From Citrobacter sp. (GTDB taxonomy: Bacteria > Pseudomonadota > Gammaproteobacteria > Enterobacterales > Enterobacteriaceae): a stretch of 28,661 nucleotides of DNA. This document shows, in pieces, positions 1 to 7,509 of the stretch (position 1 is the first letter of the stretch; the number at the start of each line of letters is the position of its first letter). Where the stretch lies: assembly GCA_019415335.1 (NCBI GenBank), contig DXKH01000077.1, forward strand, positions 1 to 28,661. The letters run 5' to 3'. Both the position numbers and the translations under genes were made by a program. The notes under the pieces are model-generated. The model did not search any database. It was given only the letters and a program-made list of their open reading frames with translations, and was not told where the DNA came from.

Positions 1-118
1 TGGTGTAGTTTTCGGAGGCGATCAGTTCGATGTGCTCTTCCTGACGTACTTTTTCCTGCTCCATAGCCTGCCACAGTTCGGCATCATAATCGGCAATGTT
101 CATTTCACGCTTTAACAT
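1..118 (-). CDS. glyA: Serine hydroxymethyltransferase, N-terminal fragment
   Basis: Only the first 39 codons are in the window; the rest lies beyond base 1. The translation begins [16 protein letters not shown] and continues to [10 protein letters not shown], which is the N-terminus of enterobacterial GlyA. The enzyme is PLP-dependent and cytoplasmic; it interconverts serine and glycine while loading one-carbon units onto tetrahydrofolate. The start is an ATG at 118-116 preceded by a good AGGAG ribosome-binding sequence at 125-129. It is divergent from hmp, as in E. coli. A PurR-type operator lies upstream at 237-252. Identification is by recalled family sequence; the fragment alone contains no catalytic lysine. 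Confidence 0.95.
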
Positions 119-236
119 CCGCATCTCCTGACTCAGCTAACGATAGAATTTTTGGCCTTAAAAGGCGGTCCTGTTGGACAACGGGCAACAGTATAACTGA
201 ATCATTCTGCGATAACAGGTCTTGACAAAGGAATTT

Positions 237-252
237 ACGCAAACGATTACCT
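237..252 (-). promoter_or_regulatory. PurR operator upstream of glyA
   Basis: The 16-base sequence ACGCAAACGATTACCT fits every fixed position of the PurR consensus ANGCAANCGNTTNCNT. It lies upstream of the candidate glyA -10. PurR repression of glyA by purines is established in E. coli; use of this site here is inferred from the match and position. Confidence 0.8.
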
Positions 253-371
253 TCACACTACACAAGGCTTTGCGGAATGAAGACCTTACGAATTTCAACG
301 GATTTCTTTTCAGGTTTGTGATGCAGATTTTTCACGATGTAACGTTTAATACGTAAAGCGTCAAAGAACCA

Positions 372-399
372 TTTACAATGCAGGGGTATTTTTTATAAG
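372..399 (+). promoter_or_regulatory. hmp sigma70 promoter
   Basis: A -35 element TTTACA (372-377) and a -10 element TATAAG (394-399) are separated by 16 bases. This predicts a transcript start near 406, about 40 bases before the hmp ATG. The -10 overlaps the NsrR-like site, consistent with repression by blocking RNA polymerase. Confidence 0.6.
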
Positions 400-420
400 A
401 TGCATTTGACATACATCATT
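397..420 (+). promoter_or_regulatory. NsrR-like operator of hmp
   Basis: The left arm AAGATGCATTT (397-407) matches the NsrR half-site, and the right arm at 410-420 is an imperfect inverted copy (CATACATCATT). NsrR is the nitric-oxide-sensing Fe-S repressor of hmp in enterics. The site overlaps the hmp -10 and start region. The match is by eye; binding was not tested. Confidence 0.7.
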
Positions 421-445
421 AAAGATTCACATAAAGGAAGACCGT

Positions 446-1636
446 ATGCTTGACGCCCAAACCATCGCTACTGTAAAAGCCACCATTCCCCTGCTGGTAG
501 AAACAGGCCCCAAACTGACCGCCCATTTTTACGATCGCATGTTTGCTCATAACCCTGAACTCAAAGAAATTTTTAACATGAGTAACCAGCGTAATGGCGA
601 CCAGCGTGAAGCCCTGTTCAATGCCATTGCCGCTTATGCCAGCAATATTGAGAATCTGCCTGCTCTGTTGCCTGCGGTTGAGAAGATCGCCCAAAAACAC
701 ACCAGCTTCCAGATCAAACCAGAGCAGTACAACATTGTCGGTACACACCTGCTGGCGACCCTCGACGAAATGTTCAGCCCGGGCCAGGAGGTGCTGGATG
801 CGTGGGGTAAAGCCTACGGCGTGTTGGCGAATGTCTTTATCCACCGTGAAGCGCAAATCTACAGTGAAAACGCCAGCAAAACCGGCGGCTGGGAAGGCAC
901 GCGTCCGTTCCGTATCGTGGCGAAAACGCCACGCAGCGCGTTGATCACCAGCTTTGAGTTTGAACCGGTAGACGGCGGCACCGTGGCCGAATACCAGCCA
1001 GGCCAGTATCTGGGCGTCTGGCTGAAGCCGGAAGGTTTCCCCCATCAGGAAATTCGTCAGTATTCTCTGACCCGCAAGCCGGATGGCAAAGGCTACCGCA
1101 TTGCCGTTAAGCGTGAAGATGGCGGTCAGGTCTCCAGTTGGCTGCACAACCATGCGAACGTTGGCGATATCGTTCATTTAGCCGCACCGGCAGGCGATTT
1201 CTTTATGACGGTTGCCCGCGATACCCCGGTGTCTCTGATTTCTGCCGGCGTCGGTCAAACGCCCATGCTGGCAATGCTGGATACGCTGGCAAACGCGAAC
1301 CACACCGCGCAGGTCAACTGGTTCCATGCTGCAGAAAATGGCGATGTGCATGCGTTTGCCGACGAAGTGAGCGAACTGGGTAAAACGCTGCCACACTTTA
1401 CCGCGCACACCTGGTACCGCGAACCGAGCGAGACAGATCGCGCAAGCGAAGCCTTTGACAGTGAAGGTCTGATGGATCTGAAAGCGATGAAAGCGGCTAT
1501 CGATATTCCGGGAATGCAGTACTACTTGTGCGGTCCGGTGGGCTTTATGCAGTTTGCCGCGAAGCAGTTGGTTGAACTGGGCGTGAAAAACGAAAACATT
1601 CATTACGAATGCTTCGGCCCGCACAAGGTCTTGTAA
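446..1636 (+). CDS. hmp: Flavohemoglobin, nitric oxide dioxygenase
   Basis: A cytoplasmic enzyme that oxidises NO to nitrate using O2 and NAD(P)H, giving protection from nitrosative stress. The protein has 396 residues, the usual Hmp length. The globin domain (about 1-138) has the proximal haem histidine H85 with distal Y29 and Q53. The ferredoxin-reductase-like part has an FAD-binding RQYS motif (204-207) and a nucleotide-binding GVGQTP motif (268-273). The C-terminus ECFGPHKVL is characteristic. The ATG follows an AAGGAAG ribosome-binding sequence. The gene stands alone, divergent from glyA and convergent with glnB. Upstream promoter and NsrR-like elements indicate NO-inducible control. Nothing in it is unusual. 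Confidence 0.98.
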   Translation: MLDAQTIATVKATIPLLVETGPKLTAHFYDRMFAHNPELKEIFNMSNQRNGDQREALFNAIAAYASNIENLPALLPAVEKIAQKHTSFQIKPEQYNIVGTHLLATLDEMFSPGQEVLDAWGKAYGVLANVFIHREAQIYSENASKTGGWEGTRPFRIVAKTPRSALITSFEFEPVDGGTVAEYQPGQYLGVWLKPEGFPHQEIRQYSLTRKPDGKGYRIAVKREDGGQVSSWLHNHANVGDIVHLAAPAGDFFMTVARDTPVSLISAGVGQTPMLAMLDTLANANHTAQVNWFHAAENGDVHAFADEVSELGKTLPHFTAHTWYREPSETDRASEAFDSEGLMDLKAMKAAIDIPGMQYYLCGPVGFMQFAAKQLVELGVKNENIHYECFGPHKVL

Positions 1637-1639
1637 TTA

Positions 1640-1728
1640 CGTCGTGCCGGATGGCGCTGCGCTTATCAGGCCTACGGGATGCTGTAGGCCGGATAAGGCA
1701 TTTACGCCGCCATCCGGCAAGCACGACG
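1640..1728. repeat. REP/BIME element between hmp and glnB
   Basis: Two inverted REP-type units: one begins GCCGGATGGCG at about 1646, the other ends CGCCATCCGGC at about 1718, with CAGGCCTAC/GTAGGCCGG around the centre. The outer arms CGTCGTG and CACGACG extend the symmetry. The whole could fold into a long hairpin. It sits between the ends of two convergent genes, where such elements usually lie, and may protect both transcript 3' ends or help termination. Confidence 0.9.
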
Positions 1729-1731
1729 CGC

Positions 1732-2130
<399 letters not shown>

Positions 2131-3465
2131 TTATTCTTTGAAATCGTTTGCATCCAGCTCATGGCGTGACAGGAGCTTATAGAACTCCGTCCGGTTACGG
2201 CCCGCCATTCTTGCCGCATGCGTCACGTTGCCTCGGGTGATTTGCAACAATTTGCGCAGATAGTTCAGCTCAAACTGATTACGCGCTTCGACAAAGGTCG
2301 GGAGGGCGGTGTTTTCGCCTTCCAGCGCCTGCTCCACCAGCGCATCGCTGATCACCGGCGAAGAGGTCAGCGCCACACACTGCTCGATCACGTTCACCAG
2401 CTGACGCACGTTGCCCGGCCAACTGGCGGTCATCAGTCGTTTCATTGCATCCGTCGAAAACGCCCGCACGAACGGCTTATGCCGTTCCGCCGACTGACGC
2501 AGCAGATGATTCGCCAGCAGCGGAATATCTTCAGCCCGCTCCGCCAGCGCCGGGATCTTCAGACTCACCACGTTGAGACGGTAGTATAAATCTTCGCGAA
2601 ACTCGCCGCGCGTCATCGCTTTCGGCAGGTCACGGTGGGTTGCCGAGATGATGCGCACATCAATATCGATGTCGCGGTTGCTACCCAGCGGTCTGACTTT
2701 ACGTTCCTGCAAGACGCGCAGCAGTTTAACCTGCAACGGCGCGGGCATATCGCCAATCTCGTCAAGGAACAGCGTCCCGCCTTCCGCCGCCTGAAACAGC
2801 CCTTCACGATTGCTCACCGCGCCGGTAAACGCGCCGCGCGAGTGACCGAACAGCTCCGACTCCAGTAATTGTTCCGGTAGCGCCCCACAGTTGATGGCGA
2901 TGAACGGTTTGCTGCTGCGCGGGCTGGCATTGTGAATGGCCTGGGCGAAGATCTCCTTCCCGGTGCCGCTCTGACCATTGATCAACACGCTGACGTCGGA
3001 CTGCGCCACCATCCGCGCCTGCTCCAGCAGACGCAACATCAGCGGGCTACGCGTGACAATCGATTCACGCCAGCTATCGTCCGTGGCGGGTGCCGACTGC
3101 TCAAGCGCCTCATCGATCGCCTGATACAGCGCATCTTTATCCACGGGTTTCGTCAGGAAGCTGAACACGCCTTTTTGCGTTGCCGCGACGGCATCCGGAA
3201 TCGAACCGTGGGCGGTCAGAATGATGACCGGCATTCCCGGCTGCACCTTCTGGATCTCACTGAACAGCTGCATGCCGTCCATCTCATCCATGCGAAGATC
3301 GCTAATCACCAGATCCACTTTTTCACGGTTCAGGACGCGCAGGCCTTCGGCCCCGCTCTCTGCGGTCACCACGCTATAACCTTCACTGGTCAGACGCATG
3401 CCCAGCAGTTTTAACAGGCCAGGATCATCATCCACGAGCAGTAAATGCGCCGGTTTACGACTCAT
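2131..3465 (-). CDS. glrR: Response regulator GlrR (QseF/YfhA), sigma54 activator
   Basis: A 444-residue NtrC-family regulator, cytoplasmic and DNA-binding. The receiver domain (about 1-120) has acidic residues D12-D14, phospho-acceptor D56 and K107. The AAA+ domain has Walker A GQSGTGKE (164-171), the sigma54-contacting loop GAFTGA (211-216) and Walker B TLFLDEIGD (231-239). A Fis-type helix-turn-helix occupies roughly the last 40 residues. Its kinase is GlrK, encoded two genes upstream. The start ATG overlaps the qseG stop in a TAATG arrangement, implying translational coupling. Its known target is glmY, whose upstream region here carries TGTC-N10-GACA sites. All functional residues look intact. 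Confidence 0.98.
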   Translation of the reverse strand: MSRKPAHLLLVDDDPGLLKLLGMRLTSEGYSVVTAESGAEGLRVLNREKVDLVISDLRMDEMDGMQLFSEIQKVQPGMPVIILTAHGSIPDAVAATQKGVFSFLTKPVDKDALYQAIDEALEQSAPATDDSWRESIVTRSPLMLRLLEQARMVAQSDVSVLINGQSGTGKEIFAQAIHNASPRSSKPFIAINCGALPEQLLESELFGHSRGAFTGAVSNREGLFQAAEGGTLFLDEIGDMPAPLQVKLLRVLQERKVRPLGSNRDIDIDVRIISATHRDLPKAMTRGEFREDLYYRLNVVSLKIPALAERAEDIPLLANHLLRQSAERHKPFVRAFSTDAMKRLMTASWPGNVRQLVNVIEQCVALTSSPVISDALVEQALEGENTALPTFVEARNQFELNYLRKLLQITRGNVTHAARMAGRNRTEFYKLLSRHELDANDFKE

Positions 3466-4202
3466 TATGGGGTCACCTCATCTTGTGATGGTTCCGTGGC
3501 TGGTCCCTCAGACTTGTCACCGCCATGCGTCGCATCCGGATTGTAATTTCCCGCCGGTTTACGGGTGGAAAGCTGACGCTCAATATCGGTCAGGTTCTCC
3601 AGTTTACGCGTGGTAAGATCGAGCTGTGCCTGAAGGTGTTGATGCTGCTGACGCAGCGTATCCAGATCGCCATCGGTCGTTTGCTGCAGTTTGCTGTAAC
3701 GCTGGCGTTCTTCGGCAAGCTGGAGTTGTAACGACTGGCCGTCGCGCCAGATCTGATAAAGCGGGCGTACCTGCGCCGGTATCTGCGGGCTTAGCGCATC
3801 CAGCCGCGAGACATTTTCGCGGCGCTCCAGCGGCGTGATTTTAGCGTTCGCCAGCAAGATGCCGCGCTTAAAGGCGTTTTGCCAACTGTTGTCACTCAGC
3901 GTGCGGGCCTCGTTACGCGACTGTACCGGTAGCAGGCGATCCGCGCAGTCAATGGCGCGCAGCCAGTAGAGGGGATTCGTGTCTGTCGATTGTCCCTGCA
4001 ATGCCCAGATATCGGAGCATTCAACCGACAGATAATCCGCCAGTTGATACGTCGGGAGGGCATCCTGCGGCGCATCCCCGGTGATGTGTTTCACCGCATG
4101 TGGCGTACAGCCCATCAGCGCAAGGCAGGGCATACCCGCCAGGATGACCTGACGGGAGAATAAACGTTGGAAAATGTGAACAAAAACGTGTGGCATATTC
4201 AC
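3465..4202 (-). CDS. qseG: Lipoprotein QseG (YfhG) of the GlrK/GlrR system
   Basis: A 245-residue predicted lipoprotein. The N-terminal signal sequence ends in a lipobox LALMGC with the lipidated cysteine at residue 32. The middle and C-terminal part (about 140-210) is rich in Q, L, E and R and looks like a coiled coil (QLAEERQRYSKLQQ). The segment RKLENLTDIERQLSTRKPAGN matches E. coli YfhG/QseG. In E. coli it is an outer-membrane lipoprotein that interacts with the sensor kinase. It lies between glrK (15-base gap) and glrR (TAATG overlap), so all three are one transcription unit. The start could be M3 rather than M1. The acidic C-terminal tail diverges from what I recall of E. coli. Confidence 0.93.
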   Translation of the reverse strand: MNMPHVFVHIFQRLFSRQVILAGMPCLALMGCTPHAVKHITGDAPQDALPTYQLADYLSVECSDIWALQGQSTDTNPLYWLRAIDCADRLLPVQSRNEARTLSDNSWQNAFKRGILLANAKITPLERRENVSRLDALSPQIPAQVRPLYQIWRDGQSLQLQLAEERQRYSKLQQTTDGDLDTLRQQHQHLQAQLDLTTRKLENLTDIERQLSTRKPAGNYNPDATHGGDKSEGPATEPSQDEVTP

Positions 4203-4217
4203 CAGGCTTAGCGTTAT

Positions 4218-5648
4218 TTAGTCGTTTTTCGTTGCAGATAGCGGCAGTTCTATGCGGAAGCAGACTTCTTGCGCGTGTTCATCGACAAGATACAGCTCCC
4301 CTTGCATTCGGCGGATACAGTCTCTGGCGATGCTCAGTCCCAGTCCGCTCCCCTTCACTGCCCCTTTCCGTTGATGACTTCCCTGGAAAAAAGGTTCGAA
4401 AATCATGGTTCTTTCCGCTTCAGGGATAGGGGGTCCGGTATTGATAACATCGATGTACACCGTTGTCCCCTGTAAGCGACTGCGAATACGGATGTTACCG
4501 GATTCAGCCCCATAGTGCACCGCATTGGAATAAAGATTGTCCAGTACGCTCATCAGTAACATCGGCTCGGCCAGACAGCGATCGATCGCCAGCTCAATGT
4601 CGGTATGCATCATTTTAGCGCGAGCCGGTAGACTATGAGCGGAAACCACCATATCCACCAGCGGTTCAATCTCCACGCTTTCCATTTCAATGGCGCTGTC
4701 AGCCAGTTTGCGATTGTAATCAAGCAGTTGCTCAATCAATTTTTGCAGATTGCGGCTACTGTCATCAAGAATGCCGACCACCTCTTTTTGCTCCGGCGTC
4801 AGCGGCCCCACTACCTGGTCCGCCAGCAGTTCGGTGCCTTCACGCATGCTGGCCAGCGGGGTTTTCAGCTCATGGGAGAGATGGCGCAAAAATTGATGTC
4901 GCTGGGATTCCAGCCAGGAGAGGCGCTCGCTTAACCAGATGATCCGCTGCCCAACGGAACGCAGTTCGCGCGGTCCGGCAAAGGTAACGGTATTGCCCAG
5001 CGATCGCCCTTCCCCCAGACGATTGATCATCCGCTCGATGCCCTTTACCGGCCCGATGATCATTCGCGTGAACAGCAGCACCATCGCCAGACTCACCAGA
5101 AACAGCACCAGCGCCTGCCAGCCAAAGAACTGCCCGCGTTCGGCGATCTCCTGCTGCAACTGCTGCCCGCGAGAGAAAACCACGGTACGGGTCGCTTGCA
5201 CCATGTCGGTATTGGCGTTGGCAAATGCTTCCAGTCGCGCGGCAGCGGCGGTATCAGGCCCACTGTTACGGCATTGCAGTTGTGCCAGGTCGTTCAGATC
5301 CTGACGCAACGCCTGATACAACTTATCGTCCGGCAGGACGCCCGCATGGGCATCCAGCATTTCACTGTAGCGTTTGCGCTGACTCTGATACACCTTCGCC
5401 AGCGTCGGATCGTCAAGCACGCAATATTGACGATAGCTGCGCTCCATCTCCAGCGCGGCGTTGGTCATCGCCTCGCTACGGCGAGCGTCGATAAGCGTCG
5501 TACGGTTCGTCAACGCCGCCTGGGCGCTGAGCGCATTCAGGCTCTGCCATGCCTGCCAGGCGAGGACCAGCAGCGGTAACAGGATCAGCAGGAATGCCAG
5601 CATAACCAATTGCCGTAACGACCGGGGGAAAACAGACCAGCGCTTCAA
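4218..5648 (-). CDS. glrK: Sensor histidine kinase GlrK (QseE/YfhK)
   Basis: An inner-membrane kinase that phosphorylates GlrR. The longest frame opens at 5711, but that would start inside the glmY terminator. I place the start at a TTG (5648-5646) giving MKRWSVFPRSLRQ and 476 residues, close to the E. coli protein, with a GAGAG ribosome-binding sequence just upstream. TM1 is about residues 13-32 and TM2 about 177-197, with a periplasmic sensor region between. A HAMP-like linker follows, then the H-box HLSHELKTPL with the phospho-accepting histidine at about 259. The N-box (NLYSNAVHYG) and G-box (GSGLGLSIA) follow. The sRNA gene glmY, which this system controls, lies immediately upstream on the same strand. 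Confidence 0.96.
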   Translation of the reverse strand: MKRWSVFPRSLRQLVMLAFLLILLPLLVLAWQAWQSLNALSAQAALTNRTTLIDARRSEAMTNAALEMERSYRQYCVLDDPTLAKVYQSQRKRYSEMLDAHAGVLPDDKLYQALRQDLNDLAQLQCRNSGPDTAAAARLEAFANANTDMVQATRTVVFSRGQQLQQEIAERGQFFGWQALVLFLVSLAMVLLFTRMIIGPVKGIERMINRLGEGRSLGNTVTFAGPRELRSVGQRIIWLSERLSWLESQRHQFLRHLSHELKTPLASMREGTELLADQVVGPLTPEQKEVVGILDDSSRNLQKLIEQLLDYNRKLADSAIEMESVEIEPLVDMVVSAHSLPARAKMMHTDIELAIDRCLAEPMLLMSVLDNLYSNAVHYGAESGNIRIRSRLQGTTVYIDVINTGPPIPEAERTMIFEPFFQGSHQRKGAVKGSGLGLSIARDCIRRMQGELYLVDEHAQEVCFRIELPLSATKND

Positions 5649-5705
5649 TACGTTACTCTCACAGGAGATGAATAGGACGATGCTAACTGAGGGAAACGCC
5701 AGATA

Positions 5706-5890
5706 CAACAAAGCCGGGCTTAACCCGGCTTTGTTATGGAATAAGGCGGTGCCTAACTCGACGTTTCGCCCGATGGTTGATAAAGCAGCGCTATTATCAG
5801 ATGTTGGACGGCAGGCACCTTGTTGTGCGTCATTCGAAGTTTATGTAGCACGTCCCGAAGGGGCTGACATAAGAAGGTGAATGAGCCACT
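5706..5890 (-). ncRNA. glmY: GlmY small RNA
   Basis: On the minus strand this stretch starts AGTGGCTCATTC and ends in a terminator ending CCCGGCTTTGTTG, matching my memory of E. coli GlmY at both ends and in the hairpin with GTCAGCCCCTTCGGGACGTG. The length is about 184 bases, as in E. coli. GlmY acts by sequestering the adaptor RapZ. That stabilises the homologous sRNA GlmZ and raises translation of glmS (glucosamine-6-phosphate synthase). It sits directly upstream of glrK, the conserved enterobacterial location, and has a recognisable sigma54 promoter. It has no convincing coding capacity. Confidence 0.95.
5707..5735 (-). terminator. glmY terminator hairpin
   Basis: A perfect 12-base stem (AACAAAGCCGGG at 5707-5718, CCCGGCTTTGTT at 5724-5735) with a five-base loop. 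It forms the 3' end of GlmY. The U tract is short (TTTGTT) and lies within the stem, so some readthrough into glrK is possible. Confidence 0.85.
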
Positions 5891-5897
5891 GGTTATT

Positions 5898-5925
5898 ATT
5901 ATGCAGTAACTGTGCCAATATTCAA
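5898..5925 (-). promoter_or_regulatory. Overlapping sigma54 and sigma70 promoters of glmY
   Basis: On the minus strand, TTGGCACAGTTACTGCA (complement of 5902-5918) has the GG-N10-GC spacing of a sigma54 -24/-12 promoter. Overlapping it is a sigma70-like pair, TTGAAT (complement of 5920-5925) and CATAAT (complement of 5898-5903), 16 bases apart. Both would start at or next to the GlmY 5' end near 5890. Overlapping promoters with a shared start are described for E. coli glmY. Confidence 0.85.
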
Positions 5926-5967
5926 AATCATTTATTAACACAATGAATTTATTAAGTTTTCACCAAC

Positions 5968-5980
5968 AATCACATTATTA
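5968..5980 (+). promoter_or_regulatory. Possible second IHF site in the glmY control region
   Basis: AATCACATTATTA matches the IHF consensus WATCAANNNNTTR except for one base. It lies between the glmY core promoter and the GlrR sites, where DNA bending would be needed. The AT-rich setting makes chance matches likely. Confidence 0.4.
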
Positions 5981-6006
5981 ATGCCGTGAATGATTTTCAA
6001 ACGAAC

Positions 6007-6024
6007 TGTCGCCGATTAGCAACA
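6007..6024 (+). promoter_or_regulatory. Promoter-proximal GlrR site, imperfect
   Basis: TGTC followed by ten bases and AACA, one base off the TGTC-N10-GACA GlrR consensus. It is the nearest of three such sites to the glmY promoter. E. coli glmY also has three GlrR sites. Confidence 0.6.
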
Positions 6025-6054
6025 CCTTAAACGCAATGCATTTAGCTATATATA

Positions 6055-6067
6055 AATCAATAAGTTA
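6055..6067 (+). promoter_or_regulatory. IHF site in the glmY control region
   Basis: AATCAATAAGTTA fits all fixed positions of the IHF consensus WATCAANNNNTTR. It lies between GlrR sites upstream of a sigma54 promoter, the expected place for IHF to bend DNA and bring GlrR to the polymerase. Confidence 0.7.
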
Positions 6068-6069
6068 AA

Positions 6070-6087
6070 TGTCTCTTTTTGGAGACA
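6070..6087 (+). promoter_or_regulatory. GlrR binding site, middle
   Basis: A perfect TGTC-N10-GACA match, about 190 bases upstream of the GlmY start. This is the known recognition pattern of GlrR at glmY. Confidence 0.85.
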
Positions 6088-6102
6088 CCCCTCACACGTA
6101 TT

Positions 6103-6120
6103 TGTCGTGAATTCCCGACA
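6103..6120 (+). promoter_or_regulatory. GlrR binding site, distal
   Basis: A second perfect TGTC-N10-GACA match, about 220 bases upstream of the GlmY start. It ends only eight bases before the stop codon of the neighbouring accessory gene, so it marks the edge of the conserved glmY control region. Confidence 0.85.
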
Positions 6121-6128
6121 GGCTAAAA

Positions 6129-7376
6129 TTAGCGAGAGTGATTATAAAGATACGCGAGGCACACCAGGTGACGACTCAGCACCTTCGGTCCTAATCCTGA
6201 CTGAACCGATGACCACGGGTGCGCATGCAACCAACGAACAAAGGCGTCGCAGGCGCGCAGAGAGACCGGGGCAATGTTCCCGGCCTGCTTTTGTCCGGTT
6301 AAAGAGCAGACAAGCTTGTCCGCCCCGTCGCAACTCCAGCGCTGCCAGACATTGTTCCACCATCCAATGTTCCACCTGCCTGTCAGCCTGTACTCCGTCT
6401 GTGTCCCGGACGGCGGGTTGGCATCTTCCAGCACAAACCACAGGTCCGTCGCGCCACGCTGTACTTCCGCTGACCAGGCGGTAATCGCGGCGCCACGCAG
6501 CACGCACTCGTGCGCAAGGTAGTGATCGGTGATAGCCGGAAACCGCCGTTTTAGCCGTTGGAAATGACCGTGAATCGCGATCGCAGGGCGAAGGATACAC
6601 CCGCGGTCGTTGCCTTTCAGTCGCGCACTGCCATAGTGAATTTCATCAAACTGACGTCTTTGCATGAACTGCATTTCCTGCCAGCGAAGGTGCTCAACCG
6701 GGCACTCATGCACCATTTGCGACGCAGAACTTGCCGAACCTTTATAAAGCAAGGCGTCACCCACGGTCTCATCACTGTAGTTAGTCGTGACCTGGAGAAT
6801 ATGACCGGAACAGGCATCGGCACTGATCACCACATACAACTGTTGTTCTGCCGCCTGCCCCTGAAAAGAGAGAGCCAGAACCTTTGTCGCAACGTGTTTC
6901 ACATCACGGTTAGCAGGATGTGCTTGCTGCTCACACCAGCTAACCGCTTTCGCCAGCAGTCGATATTGCGTGGTCTCTGCCGCGTAATCGCCCTGCTGAA
7001 GTCGCAAAAGAAATGGCTCGACGGTGCGTTCGAAACGGGTCTTCGTCTGCCGGGGAGTGAAAACGGCCCGACAGAGACGACACTGGAATCGTCCATGGCC
7101 TGCCTGTGTTCGCCCATAGAGAATCACCTCACGGGAAGAACAGTGCGGACATTCTGCTTCGGTGGTCACTGGCTTATTTTTCATTAACCGCGCAAACCAG
7201 TGGTTAAATTCGCTTTCATTAAATAAAGGCGGAAGACCGCCACATTTTTGACATTCCAGTGCCGCATATCCCAGGCGATAAACGGGATAAATATAGTCAG
7301 CCGCTTCCGCAACGCCGAGATTGGGGCACGACCAACTTTTGCAAACATTGAGATGTATTTTATCCGGACTTTCCAT
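6129..7376 (-). CDS. Zinc-ribbon, transposase-like protein of unknown function
   Basis: I do not recognise this gene by name. With an ATG at 7376 the protein has 415 residues. It carries cysteine pairs at C12/C17, C42/C45, C76/C79 and C99/C102. The last two pairs frame a ribbon (CPHCSS...GRTQAGHGRFQC) resembling the InsA zinc-binding domain of IS1. The C-terminal part has a possible RNase-H-like first strand (LYVVISADACSGHI, D187), but I cannot identify a full DDE triad. The frame is open up to a GTG at 7451, with another ATG at 7427. I chose 7376 because the cysteine region starts just after it, a weak GAG ribosome-binding sequence precedes it, and the bases beyond contain inverted repeats and must hold the promoter of the divergent gene. 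No terminal inverted repeats were seen, so it is not an obvious active insertion sequence. Confidence 0.72.
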   Translation of the reverse strand: MESPDKIHLNVCKSWSCPNLGVAEAADYIYPVYRLGYAALECQKCGGLPPLFNESEFNHWFARLMKNKPVTTEAECPHCSSREVILYGRTQAGHGRFQCRLCRAVFTPRQTKTRFERTVEPFLLRLQQGDYAAETTQYRLLAKAVSWCEQQAHPANRDVKHVATKVLALSFQGQAAEQQLYVVISADACSGHILQVTTNYSDETVGDALLYKGSASSASQMVHECPVEHLRWQEMQFMQRRQFDEIHYGSARLKGNDRGCILRPAIAIHGHFQRLKRRFPAITDHYLAHECVLRGAAITAWSAEVQRGATDLWFVLEDANPPSGTQTEYRLTGRWNIGWWNNVWQRWSCDGADKLVCSLTGQKQAGNIAPVSLRACDAFVRWLHAHPWSSVQSGLGPKVLSRHLVCLAYLYNHSR

Positions 7377-7509
7377 TTCACTCGACCAACTGATTTTGTC
7401 AGTCGAATAATACTGACGGTCATTCATCTTTACTGTCGTGAGAAGGCTCACAAAATCCAGGCAAGCGGAAACGACAATAGCACTCTCATTTTTACGTTAA
7501 GGATAAAGA
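7377..7509. promoter_or_regulatory. Divergent spacer with two small inverted repeats
   Basis: The spacer between the transposase-like gene and the 5'-nucleotidase gene. It contains GTCAGT (7398-7403) facing ACTGAC (7412-7417), and GTGAG (7438-7442) facing CTCAC (7447-7451). Either could be an operator or an RNA hairpin. I could not assign a confident -35/-10 pair in either direction. The downstream gene has a clear AAGGA ribosome-binding sequence at 7499-7503. Confidence 0.4.

Larger units (their letters stand above)
119..445. promoter_or_regulatory. glyA/hmp divergent control region
   Basis: A 327-base gap between two divergent genes. It holds a PurR-type box (237-252), a candidate glyA minus-strand -10 (TATACT, complement of 190-195) with only a weak -35 near 213-218, a candidate hmp promoter (372-399) and an NsrR-like site (397-420). 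The weak -35 on the glyA side fits an activator-dependent promoter. MetR is the known glyA activator in E. coli, but I could not find a clean MetR palindrome here. No ORF in the gap looks real. Confidence 0.7.

Noticed and set aside
270..310. MetR site between glyA and hmp
   Set aside because: TGAA and TTCA half-sites occur, but not with the TGAA-N5-TTCA spacing, so I did not list one.
5649..5711. 21-residue N-terminal extension of GlrK
   Set aside because: It would begin inside the glmY terminator. The TTG at 5648 has a ribosome-binding sequence and gives the usual N-terminus.
5753..5941. 62-codon frame across glmY
   Set aside because: It overlaps the sRNA and its promoter, has no ribosome-binding sequence, and the RNA itself explains the conservation.
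6121..7509. Complete insertion sequence around the transposase-like gene
   Set aside because: No matching terminal inverted repeats or target duplication could be found at the edges by eye.
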